Shown here: one piece after another, positions 54,042 to 64,000 of the stretch | How positions within the stretch are numbered: position 1 is the stretch's first letter | How the letters are laid out: every line of letters begins with the position of its first letter | Origin: Tulasnella sp. 424 | Lineage: Eukaryota; Basidiomycota; Agaricomycetes; Cantharellales; Tulasnellaceae | Length of the DNA: 64,000 bases | Reading direction: 5' to 3' | NCBI GenBank assembly: GCA_019633425.1 | Contig: WSUB01000108.1 | Coordinates: forward strand, 1-64,000 | Made by a program: the position numbers and the translations under genes | Notes under the pieces: generated by a model | Database searches by the model: none | The model's input: the letters and a program-made list of their open reading frames with translations, nothing else | Told to the model about the DNA's origin: nothing

Positions 54042-56419
54042 ATGACTTCTCAGGCTGTCTCGATTGTAAGTACTGCTAAAGTAGTCGCATTCCTCTGGCG
54101 CTCAGCGAAACTTATTATTCGAACACCTCACCTTGGGCACCCAACGACACCCTTACAATCCTCGCCGGTCCAGGCAACACCAGGTCCTACTGCGTCATGT
54201 ACAGGCCCTGCCGACGCCGGTCCGACTTTTTCAATACAACATGTTCCCAAGGTTCCACCCCTCCGTCCCTGTAAACCAACTGACGGGGATCGTTTCTCCC
54301 GAGTCCGAGCGTGAGTTGACATCTATCCGTTATCGGCATTTTGCGCTAAATCGTTCCGAACTCCAATAGCGTGCCCGCATCCGGATCCCTGGATTCGAAG
54401 TTAAAGAAAGGTCCCCGGTCAGTCTCTTGCCCCCTTGGTATCCCGGCTCTTTGTTTGCAAGCGATCTGACACCGAATTTTCAGTCCCATCGTTCAATCTC
54501 CGTCCCTACCGGACGGTTGGGAGGAAGACGTTTCTCCCGGAGGCCAGCTGGTTTACTCCAAACTCATCGACTCTCGAGGTTGTCAGATTCGAGTCAACAC
54601 TGACTTCGCCCTACGCCTCACCAAGAACCATTCCGCCATAGACCAAGCCGTCAAAAAACTCTCAAACCTTGCCAACGCCTGCGATGAGCTGGAAAGCGAT
54701 GCCGCGTTCAAACGCGACGTCATAGAAGCCTGCATTTTGGTCCCAGAGCACCGGAAGACTCAGGATGAATTTGGGTACTACCTCGTAAACCACCAAGACC
54801 GGACGATTTTCTGGCTTGAAGAGATCGACCTCGAAGAAATGGGCTTAAAGGCTCATGACGCGGACATTTTACGACTCAAGTTGGAAGCTCTGTACTGGAG
54901 GCATGTAACCGACTTTCCCTGTCGCTGCTCCCTCTCCGCCAAAGTTTGGGAAGAGCTGGCCCGTTGCTCATTTTTGGTGCCGTTGGTACGCTCATGCACA
55001 TTGACTGTGGCTACGTTACAAAAGAAGGCTCACTCTTTGCTTAGATCAAGAGTTCAGTGACGATTCAACGGAGGTGCGAGATGCAGCCACACTTTCACGC
55101 CTTGAAGGGTTCTGGCGGAAAGCTAAAAGTCAAAGAGACGCAGATTGTAATAGACCCGTTTGCAATTGGATATGAGGTACGTCCATTCACGTCTCGGTTT
55201 GATATGGGCCGCCAACTCAGCTGCTGCATTCTTCGATCGCCTTCAGCCCGCCTCTGGTATGATATCATCGCTCCTCGGGCTCATAATTACTGGGGAACCG
55301 ACTACGCCCGTATCGAGAGAACAACTAAGCTCCAGGACGATGAAAATCCTTCCGAAAACGCGGGACCTTGGCTGATCCAATGGCTGTGCACATTCCTCCT
55401 TTGGAACGAACCCGCGGTCACTTTGAAGCTCTTAGACGAAGCCTGGCCGTGAGTTAATTTCACTTCAGGACAATGGTTCTGCAGCTCATTAATTGGTGCC
55501 ACCCATTCCCAAGTGGAGGCATTATTTACCCCAAGCAATGGCAAAGCACGATGGAAGAGTTCTCGAACGAGTGGGAAAAGATCTTAGTACTAGTCGGTCA
55601 TGTCCCCCACATTATTCGCTACCATTGCTGTGCTGACCCATTGCCGTGTTAGAGCGCTATCATCTTCGCTGGCGCTATGGCATTCCTTGCCGTGCCGATC
55701 CCGGGGCAAAGTGATTCCCACCATCAATCCTCATGTCATTTGGATTCCTCTGTGGTATTTTGTGCTGCGTGTTCTCCATCGCTAGTATGATTGCCGCGGT
55801 CAACTTGAAGAGAGACTACGGGGGCAAATTCAAAGATGATGTCCACGAAGTTGTGCGTGATCCCATATTGTTTGTCGCGGTCACTCTATCGTCTAACGCG
55901 CCTGGGGGAACAAGAGTAAATATCTTCATAGCCTTGACGACGGAATTCTAGAATACCTTCAATGGGGTATCGGCGTTTCCCTTCCGCGGGCGTTGTTCCA
56001 ATGGGCAGTTAGTGAGTAAAATCGGCACCCATTACCTCGTGTTCACGACTAAAACCCCAGGCGATGATACCCTCCACCCCCCAACAGTTTCCTTTTGCTT
56101 CGGCGTTGTAATATTGGCATTCCAACTCCATCAAGACCGAGTCAACTTCTTCTACGCCGAGGTGTCGATATCAGCCGCCCTCGCTTTAGGCATTGTCGCG
56201 GTTCGGGGCGTATCGCCCGAACGCATCAGAGGGTTTCGGTTCAGGAGGGCCTTGAAATATGTCGAACAAGAGATCGCGGGAGCGGAGGATAAGAATCTAA
56301 AGCAGGACCAAGAAGCTGAGGAGAAAAGATGGCGCCGAGCGTCAACCCTGCCGGTGCCAGGGGTACCACTCGCCTCGGCGGGTTCGGGGATTGGAGCGCC
56401 TGCGGCATCTTCGTTGTAG
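54042..56419 (+). pseudogene. WW-like membrane protein, copy B, frameshifted
   Basis: Same exon plan as copy A (MTSQAVSI start, SPSLPDGWEED core, YYLVNHQDRTIFWLEEIDL). A single base is missing after EEL (GAGCTGGCCCG at about 54958 versus GAGCTGAGCCCG in copy A and CAGCTGGGCGCG in copy C), which throws the frame before the DQEF intron. A second frame break lies between MAFLAVPIPG (from 55677) and MSFGFLCG (55733). The C-terminal exon (56095-56419) is otherwise nearly identical to copy A. Two independent breaks make a sequencing error unlikely. Confidence 0.7.
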
Positions 56420-56789
56420 GTGTTACGGGCCGATTATGGCAGTAAGGGTCAATTTAAAGGGATATTCATGGAATATGGAAAAATAGCTCTAGCTAGGACG
56501 TAATGCAGTCGTGAACCCGGATACGATCGGACTGGCATTTGTTTGGCACGAGCATTAGTCGCCAAAGGATTTGCAGATCATTCCGGTTTTATTTTACATA
56601 CATAGAGAGAAGACATTGGGAAGGGGTGGAAATAATACAATGAAAGTCTGAAAACAGTGCGTTTCAAGTTCAGCAAGACAAGGGCAAACTACCAAAAAGG
56701 GTCCATTTTTCCTCCAAGGCATTAACCCTCCTTGAGGAATTTTTGCTGCCCCCCTCCCCCCAACCGTTAACAATATATTACAAAGGCCT

Positions 56790-57265
56790 GTCATAAACGA
56801 CGAACTGGTTCTTGGTGGATGGGAGTATCGCCAGTCCCGAAGAGCTAGATGAGCCAGACAGCCAACCTTAAACCACCTCGGCGAGGGAGGGGAAGGATAC
56901 AATAATTAGTGAGAATCGACGCTCGCCCATTATAGCTAGATTCAAGAGTCTCTCACCTTTTGCGACTTGCTCCTGGACAATCGGCGCAGCTCCTCGGTAG
57001 TAAGTACGTCCCTCGGAGCTCCTCCCCTCAGCATCCATCCGTCTTGAGGACATAGGCGTAGATAAGGGAACTGCTGTCTCGTGCCATTGCAATGCGCAGT
57101 TCTGTAATTTAAGTCTTATAGCAAGCGAAAAGCTCATGCCGGCTGCAGGGGATAGAAACGTCCGAGAGCGTCGTTGATGTCCGTACGGCCCAGCCGTTCG
57201 GGGACTAAATCCTTGTAGATTCCGCTTGTGGATCTCGTCCGTAATTAATTCTGGTAGTCCATGTG
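56790..57265 (-). pseudogene. S1/P1 nuclease, 3' fragment (unit B)
   Basis: Same remnant region as in unit A: SLIYAYVLKTDG followed by a frame break, TYYRGAAPIVQEQVAK, and a degraded LRLAVWLNQL equivalent. Again only the 3' part survives. Confidence 0.7.
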
Positions 57266-57444
57266 CCCCTCTTATCCTCAGCGTCCTTTCAAAATATCAA
57301 AGCTCCTTAAATCTTCCAACATTTCGGATGTTCATAGGGTGACTTTGAAGTGAATGCGCTGCGCTCGGGTGAACAGACAGCATCTGCCTAGCGAAGAAAC
57401 AAAAGGTAAATCCACCATCAATCATCTATGAGGAGGTTCGGGGA

Positions 57445-58580
57445 CTCGAGGATGACGAAAAGCCATCCGAAAACGCGGGACCTGAGTGGATCCAGTGGTT
57501 GTGCACATTCTTTCTCTGGAACGAGCCCGAGGTGACTTTGAAGTCTCTAGACGAAGCCTGGCCGTGAGTTACCCTAGCTCCATGTCAATGGCCCCGCACT
57601 TCATTAATTCGTGCCGTGCACTCCCAAGTGGAGGCGTTATATACCCAAGCCATGGAAAAGCACAGTGGAAGAGTTCTCGAACGAGTGGGAAAAGATCTTG
57701 GTCCTGGTTAGTAACTTCTGGCTATCACTAGCCATCATAGATGCGCTGATCTGTTACCGTGTTAGAGTGCCATTATGTTTGCTGGAGCCATGGCATATCT
57801 TGCCGTGCCCATCCCGAGCGTGCCAGGGAGCGATAATTCTCCCAACGATTCCAACCAAGGAGACGATAACTCGGCGAGCAATTCCAAACCGTCAACTATC
57901 ACGTCATTTGGCTCCCTCTGCGGTATTTTGTGCTGCGTGTTCTCCATCGCCAGTATGGTTGCCGCGGTCAACCTTAAGAGAGACTATGGGGGTAAAATTA
58001 AGGGTGATGTCCACGAAGTTGTAAGCAGCCCCATTCTGTTTGTCGCCGTTGATTTATTGTCTAATACCCTTGGGTTGATTAGAAGAAATATCTTCGAAGT
58101 CTTAATAATGGGATTCTAGTTTATCTTCAATGGGCTATCTGCGTTTCCCTTCCGAGGGCGTTATTTCAATGGGCAGTTAGTGAGTAAAATCGGCACCCAT
58201 GATCTAGTGTTCACGACTAAACCCCAACCGACGATATCTCCCTCCCCCCAACAGTTTCTTTCTGCGCCGGTGTTTTAATATTGGCATTCCAACTCCACCT
58301 AGACCGATTCAATTTCTTCTACGCCGAGATCGCGATATCAATCGCCCTCCTATTGGGCATCGTCGCAGTTCGAGGCGTGTCCCCGGACCGCATCAGACAG
58401 TTTCGGTTGAGGAGGGCCTTGAAATTTTTCGAACAAGTAGTCAAAAGGGCGAAGAAAAAGATCCGAATCGGAGTCGTCAAATAAAGAGTGATGGGCTTCA
58501 ACAATCGCCAATGCTGGAGCAAGGGTTACAAATTGCCCCTATGGGTTCGGGGAGTGGGACGCCTGCAGCATTCTCGTCTT
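57445..58580 (+). pseudogene. WW-like membrane protein, copy D, 5'-truncated
   Basis: Begins abruptly inside the gene at DDEKPSENAGPEWIQWLCTFF and continues through LYPSGGV-type exon (with a 1-base loss near 57645), MAYLAVPIPSVPGSDNS, LCGILCCVFSIASMVAAVNL and SIALLLGIVAVRGVSPDRI, with a stop at 58482-58484. The WW-like core and all upstream exons are missing, so this copy was cut at its 5' side when the array formed or contracted. Confidence 0.75.
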
Positions 58581-58750
58581 GAATGTTGCAGGGTAATTAT
58601 GGCACCAAGGTTCGATTGAAAGGGAAATGTCACGTAATATGGAACATACCTCGAGCGCAATGCACGTATGTGAACTCGGAACCGATCGGACTGTCATTTG
58701 TTGAGTGAGGGCTTTAGCTACCAAAGCATTTGCAGATCAAATTGTTGCAT

Positions 58751-58800
58751 TTGAGAGAGACAGAGACAGAGACAGAGAGAAGACGTTGGGGGGGGGGGGC
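58751..58800 (+). repeat. Microsatellite, (GAGACA)n followed by a G-run
   Basis: Several GAGACA units and then about eleven G, in the 3' spacer between copy D and its nuclease fragment. Confidence 0.85.
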
Positions 58801-58827
58801 GGAGATAATACAATAAAAGTCTGGAAC

Positions 58828-59000
58828 TTGAGGACATAAATAAAGATGAGGCAGTCGCTGGCTTGTGCCTTTTGCAATGCGCAACTTGTTCTGTAATGTA
58901 ACTCCAACAGTAAGCGAAAAAAGCTCATGACGGCTGCCGGGAATAGAAACGTACGAGAGCGTCGTTGACGCCCGTGCAGCTGAGCCAATTCATCGGTTTA
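58828..59000 (-). pseudogene. S1/P1 nuclease, short fragment (unit D)
   Basis: Only the region around the INWLSC(T)GVNDAL / SCALQKA exon boundary is left, matching 53310-53400 and 62880-62990. Too short to encode anything. Confidence 0.6.
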
Positions 59001-59854
59001 GAGTCAGTATTCAAATTATGTATGGCCACGGCGTGCGCCACGGGGGACCCAGGACCCTTTTATGAGAGCCCAATATGACAGTATACACCCAAGTCTGAAA
59101 GTCCAAAGGGCCCAAGCAACGGTTATCCGAACTAGACAGCAAAAACTCAGAACGAGAATCCATTCGTGCCCGGTTTCCCAGTTGCAGCGTGCGGAACAAA
59201 CCACGAAATCCTCACAGCCCTCCGAGTCCACTGAATCTAAATATATAAGAGACCCTCAACGGAGTGTATGTTGTCGAGTAAAAGACCGAAATAGTTGGTG
59301 AGTTGAGTGTGTGATTCTATAGCCCATCCTTTGGGTCTCATAGGAGGTAAGGGCAGGACCTCGGGCTGCGCGAGCCGAAGTATTGAAGCGGTTTCGGAGT
59401 TAGAGTGGACTGTGCCAGAAAGTCGATTCAGACCCTGTCCGAAGCGCTGTGGTACCTGGCCCGACGAAGGAGGAATTCGACGACAAGAATGAAATGATGA
59501 TGCAGATGAAGTGTCAGGGGACCATCTGTATTCGTCATCAGGAACGGTGGGGCGGTACACGGGGTCACGAAAGTGTGACGATTTCACTGTCTCCGAAGAC
59601 CCGTGTCCTTTAAAGCTTTAATTAGAATAAGGGTTTTATGCCGTGAATTGCCATTAGCTCTACTCAGCTCCCTTACTTCGATGAGATGGACCGGAAAATT
59701 TGAATCTGTGAACGTCAGGATCCGGCGCGCACGGCCTCACACTTGAGGCATGGAGAAGGACTCGAGTCCGCACCTCCAGACCCAACCATCCATCCTATCA
59801 ACAGGCCAGCGCCCCCCTCCCCCAAGTAACGTTTTGGACATAGCTGCTTGCGCT
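59001..59854. other. Spacer between units D and C
   Basis: Contains a Ser/Pro-rich minus-strand open frame (59237-59587; DPVYRPTVPDDEYRWSPDTS) that could be part of an unrelated gene, but without start, splice or family support I do not call it. The last 200 bp match the upstream region of copies A and B. Confidence 0.4.
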
Positions 59855-62212
59855 ATGAGTTCAATCTCATTTGTAAGTAGCGCTTAAGCATTTCCCTAGC
59901 CCCCACTGAAACTGGCTGTCCTCAAAGCCTGAACCTGAGGGCCTAACGACACCCTTACAATCATTCCCCCTGCAGGCAACGCCTGGCACTAATGGAACAA
60001 GATCTAACTACCCGACTTTTCCTATACCACATGTTCCGAATATACCCTTGCGTCCCTGTAAACCAACTGACGGGGATCGCTTCTCCCGAGTCCGAGCGTG
60101 AGCTGACATCTAACCATTATCGGCATTTACACTAAATCTTCATGAACTCAAATAGCTTGCCCGCATCCGTATCCCTGGATTCGAATCTAAAAAAAGGCCC
60201 CCGGTCAGTGTCTAGCCCCGCTGCGCTCTCGGTTTTGCAACCAATCTGACGCCGAATGTTCAGTCCCATCGTCCAATCTCCGTCCCTGCCGGACGGCTGG
60301 GAGGAAGACGTTGTGCCCAATGGCCAGCTGGTTTACTCTAAACTCATCGACTCTCGAGATTGTCATATTCGAGTCAACACAGACTTAGCCCTGAGCCGCA
60401 CCAAGAACCACTCCGCCATGAACCAAGCGATCGAAAAGCTCTCAGACCTTGCCAAAATCTGCGATGAGCTACAAAGCGATGCCGCATTGAAACGCGACGT
60501 CATAGAAGCATGCATCTTGGTCCCAGAGCACCCGGAGACTCCTGAAGAATTTGGGTACTACCTGGTCAACCACCGAGACCGGATAGTTTTCTGGCTAGAA
60601 GATATCGACCTCGAGAAATTGGGCTTGAAAACTCATGACGCGGACATTTTGCGGCTCAAGTTGGAAGTTCTGTACTGGAGGCATGTAACTGACTATCCCT
60701 GTCGATGCACCCTCTCCCCCGAAGCCTGGGAACAGCTGGGCGCGTTGCTCCTTTTTGGTGCCGTTGGTACGCCCATGCACCTCGACTGGGGTTACGTTAC
60801 AAAAGAAGGCTCACTCTTTGCCTAGATCAAGAGTTTAGTGGAGATTCAACGGCACCACATGATGCAGCCACACTCGCTCGCTTTCATGCGTCATGGCAGC
60901 AAGCCAAATGCCAAAGAGACACAGACTGCAACAGAGCGGTCTGCAACTGGATATGTGGCATGTCCATCTTCGTCCCCGTTTGATCTAGGCCGCCGACTTA
61001 GCTTATACCATTTTCTGATCACCTTCAGCTCGCCTCTGGTATGACATCATCGCTCCTCGAGCTCATAATAACTGGGGAACCGACTACGCTCGTCTCGAGA
61101 GAGTAACAAAACTCGAGAACGACGAAAAGCCATCCGAAAACGCGGGGCCTTGGTTGATCCAATGGCTGTGCACATTCTTCCTTTGGAACGAACCCGCCGT
61201 GACCTTGAAGTCTCTAGACGAAGCCTTGCTGTGAGTTACCTTTACTCTAGGTCAATGGTTTTGCGGCTTATTAATTGGTGCATGCACTTCTAAGTGGAGG
61301 CATCATTTACCTCAAACCCTGGCAGAGCACGATGGAAGAGTTCTCGAATGAGTGGGAAAAGATCTTGATCTTGGTGAATAGCTTCTCTCTATCGCGGGCC
61401 ATATAAATGTGCTCATATATTACCGTGTTAGAGTGCTATCACCTTCGCTGGAGCAATGGCATTTCTTGCCGTGCCCATCCCGAGCGTGCCAGGGAACGAT
61501 AACTCGCCGAGCAATCCCAAACCATCAATTATCATGTCATTTGGATTCCTCTGCGGTATTTTGTGCTGTGTGTTCTCCATCGCTAGTATGATTGCCGCAG
61601 TCAACCTAAAGAGAGACTACGGGGGTAAAATTAAGGATAATGTCCACGAAGCTGTACGTAATCCCATATTGTTGTTCCTGGTCGATCTATTGTCTAACCC
61701 CGTTGGGTCGACAAGAGCAAATATCTTAGAAGTCTTAACTACGGAATTCTAGGTTACCTTGAATGGGGGATCTGCGTTTCCCTTCCGAGAGCCTTGTTCC
61801 AGTGGGCAGTTGGTGAGTGAATGAGCATCCATCATCATTTCGTGTTCACTCCGCAGCCAATGATACTCTCTCCCCCTTCACAGTTTCCTTTTGCTTCGGC
61901 GTTGTAATACTAGCATTCCAGCTTCATCAAGACCGAGTCAATTTCTTCTATGTCGAGGTGTCGATCTCAGTCGCCCTCGCTTTGGGCATCGTCGTGGTTC
62001 GAGGGGTGGCGCCCGACCGTATCAGCACGTTTTGGTTAAGGAGAGCCTTGAGATTTGTCGGGCAAGCGATCGTGTGGCCGATAGTGAAGGTTCTGAAGTG
62101 GTGTCGACAAGCGAAGAGGAACAAAAGACAGCGAGCGCCAGCGCTGGAATCGGGGGTACCACTCGCCTCCGAGGGTTCAGGGAGGTGGACACCTGCGGCA
62201 TCCTCGATGTAA
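59855..62212 (+). CDS. WW-like multi-spanning membrane protein, copy C
   Basis: Start ATG 59855 (MSSISF) splices to ATPGTNGTRSNYPTFPI, then to the core SPSLPDGWEEDVVPNGQLVY, YYLVNHRDRIVFWLEDIDL, YWRHVTDYPC, and over the conserved 63-nt intron to DQEFSGDSTAPHDAATL. RLWYDIIAPRAHNNWGTDY and WLCTFFLWNEPAVTLKSLDE follow, then the membrane part MAFLAVPIPSVPGNDN, FGFLCGILCCVFSIASMIAA, SFCFGVVILAFQLHQDRVNF and SISVALALGIVVV. It ends at 62212. No frame breaks found. It is the most diverged of the four copies, and its convergent partner nuclease (62556-63900) is the only complete one in the array. Cellular role unknown. Confidence 0.75.
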
Positions 62213-62555
62213 ATATTGTCGGATAACAATGGCACCAAGGGTCAATCGAAAGGAGTATTGTATAGAATATGGAAAGTAGCTAGGACGTAAAATACCCTGT
62301 GAGCTCGGATACGATCGGACTGTCAGTTGTTTAGCACGGGGCATCAGCCGCCAAAGGATTTCCAGATCAATACTGTAATATTTTACATAAAGAGAGACAC
62401 AAACCGTGGGGGAGGGATGGAAAGAATACTGTAAAAGTTTGAAAACAGTGTGTTTCAAAGCTAACAAGAAAATGCTAAACTGCCAAAGGGGTCCATTTTT
62501 GTTTCCAAAGCATTAAGCCTACTTCTCGAGAATTTTGTTTCGCTTCAAGAGTAAG

Positions 62556-63900
62556 TTACAAGGTCCTGTCTTGAACGACAAATTGGTTCCCGGCGAGTGG
62601 GAGTCTTCCGGCCTCGCCAGTCCCGAAGAGCTGGTTGAGCCAGACAGCCAACCTCAAACCACCTTCTCGGCGAGAAGGGGAGGAAAAAAGGATACAATAG
62701 TTGGTGAGAATCGATGTTACCCCATCATAGCTCGATTCAAATAGTGCCTCACCTTTTGCGACTTGCTCCTGAACGATTGGCGCAGCTCCGCGGTAGTACT
62801 TCCCGCTGAGCTCCTTACCCGCAGGATCCGTCGCGAGGACATAGCTGCAGATAAAGAAGTTGCTGTCAATGGCCCATTCTAATGCACAGTTCTATAATGT
62901 AACTCCTGGAGTCAGCGGAAAGGCTCATGTCGGCTGTCAGGATTACAAACGTACGAGAGCGTCGTTGACGTCCGTGCAGCTGAGCCAATCGGGTACCAAA
63001 TCCGTGTAAATCCCGCTGTTGATCTCGTTCACGATGGTGGAGGTCCACGCGTCCCTGTTATCCTTGTTATCTTTTCCAGCGAGTTTGGTGACTATATCGG
63101 TATCCCAAACTATGTTTCAAGGAATTGAATTAGAAAAAAGCTTAGTCGCGCCCTTTGAGAAGAGCTTCTTGGGAAAGGGGTGGGGGAAGCGAAGAATAAA
63201 ACGGACGACGTACCTCCGTGAAGCTTCTTTCTGGTATTACCGTTCCATGTAACCTTGATGTCGTTTCCACCTCGCGCTTTGTCTTCAGTGTGGAGGGGTT
63301 GTGTGATATCACCGATGAAGTGGACCAAGAACTTGAGGGCGTCGGCGGTGTCGTTAACGTTCCTGCTTGGCCTAAGTAGCTGTTCGGTGTAGTTGGCGCT
63401 ACAAGCACACGTCAGCAGCGAAAATAGGTTTTGACCTGCAAGCCCGAATAGTATCACTCACATAGCTTTAACAACGCATGCTTCCCTCTCATCGCTGCAA
63501 TCCCTCTTTAAGTCGACGTTGCAGCCGAACGGTGGGTTGTCTCGGGCGTCGATATAGTGGTACGTTTTGGAAAAGGTGCCACCTTTCGAGTGGCCGAAAT
63601 CATCAGCCCAGGTAGCCACGTCGACGATCGACGGGTTGCTGGATTTTCGGTGTCCGTCGGCAGCCAAAACGGCTTCAACGCCAGCGAGAGCGTCCTCTTG
63701 AAGGAACTGAAGAGCGATGTTGGCGATGGTCTTGTGGCCTGTAGAGAGTAAGTTGTTCCCGATACGTGTTATGGAAAGAGGATCACGGTTAGAACCTGGA
63801 GGGAATAAGGCGGGACTGAGATGAACTTACCAAGCCCGCCCCATGCATGGACAGATGAGGCAAAGCCAATGGCGGTTAGGAGCGTTGAGCCGACGAGCAT
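62556..63900 (-). CDS. S1/P1-family zinc nuclease, secreted, copy 3
   Basis: Start ATG 63900 gives a signal peptide (MLVGSTLLTAIGFASSVHA) and the mature N-terminal Trp (WGGLGHKTIANIALQFLQED). Ligand blocks VATWADD, YIDA (Tyr-Ile after His), LVHFIGDITQPLHTED and KKLHGG / VWDTDI are complete, with RGGNDIKVTWNG between them. The C-terminal exons read CALEWAIDSNFFICSYVLAT, YYRGAAPIVQEQVAKGG and LRLAVWLNQLFGTGEAGRL, ending at TAA 62556-62558. All introns splice in phase. It faces copy C of the WW-like family tail to tail, 340 bp apart, the same arrangement as the decayed nuclease fragments have with copies A, B and D. Confidence 0.85.
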
Positions 63901-64000
63901 TGGTAGCAACAAAATTCGAGTAAAAGGCGGTGAAAGTTGGAAGAGACAACGAGTTGAGAGAGAGGGGGGGAGATATAGAGGTCGTATTTCGAATAATGCA

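Noticed and set aside
59237..59587. Ser/Pro-rich minus-strand frame between units D and C
   Set aside because: Looks somewhat protein-like but has no supported start or partner exon, and no second copy in other spacers to compare.
60760..60850. Apparent shared frameshift at an A-run (3-4 A) in WW-family copies, possibly programmed frameshifting
   Set aside because: A 63-nt GT-AG intron (GTACGC...CCTAG) in the same place in copies A and C restores one frame (GAV then DQEF), so no frameshift is needed, and the A-run is intronic.
1..64000. tRNA, rRNA and CRISPR features
   Set aside because: None noticed by eye on either strand. CRISPR is not expected in a fungal nuclear genome; a tRNA scan was not possible here, so absence of tRNA genes is not proven.

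Overview
The window looks like nuclear DNA of a filamentous basidiomycete (Agaricomycetes; a Rhizoctonia/Ceratobasidium-type fungus is my guess from the family mix, not something I could search). Evidence: genes broken by many 45-70 nt GT-AG introns, a chromodomain-type Ty3 retrotransposon, a hAT transposon, tandem TPR proteins, S1/P1 nucleases, a CE16-type SGNH esterase, TAM-type methyltransferases and a WW-like membrane protein family. Almost no gene is one open frame, so most coding calls were assembled by joining exons through splice sites by eye.

Layout. 1-1.2 kb: C-terminal end of a TPR-repeat protein. 1.3-1.9 kb: a broken gene fragment. 2.3-6.4 kb: complete hAT element with an 8-bp target duplication. 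7.5-15.5 kb: three members of a BTB-like family (two on +, one on - fused to a CCCH zinc finger) around an unrecognised gene with a possible internal stop. 15.8-17.9 kb: vacuolar-type single-pass membrane protein. 18-24 kb: gene-poor, with one clear 99-residue secreted six-cysteine protein and a weaker secreted candidate. 24.2-34.6 kb: one complete Ty3-type LTR retrotransposon with a single 3,102-codon gag-pol frame and 5-bp target duplications. 35.2-36.9 kb: 7-TM protein. 37.6-42.2 kb: tandem duplication of a methyltransferase gene. 42.3-43.7 kb: SGNH esterase. 44.4-49.1 kb: two intact S1/P1 nucleases. 50.0-63.9 kb: a tandem array of four copies of a convergent pair (WW-like membrane protein on +, S1/P1 nuclease on -), in which two WW copies and only the last nuclease look intact.

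The right half is therefore a recently amplified secreted/membrane protein locus in which duplication is followed by selective decay. The three runs of N (24.3, 39.9, 50.9 kb) are each flanked by exact 78-79 bp direct copies at a 177-bp offset, so they are assembly joins, not biology; removing them restores a perfect LTR, a methyltransferase repeat unit and a WW-family exon.
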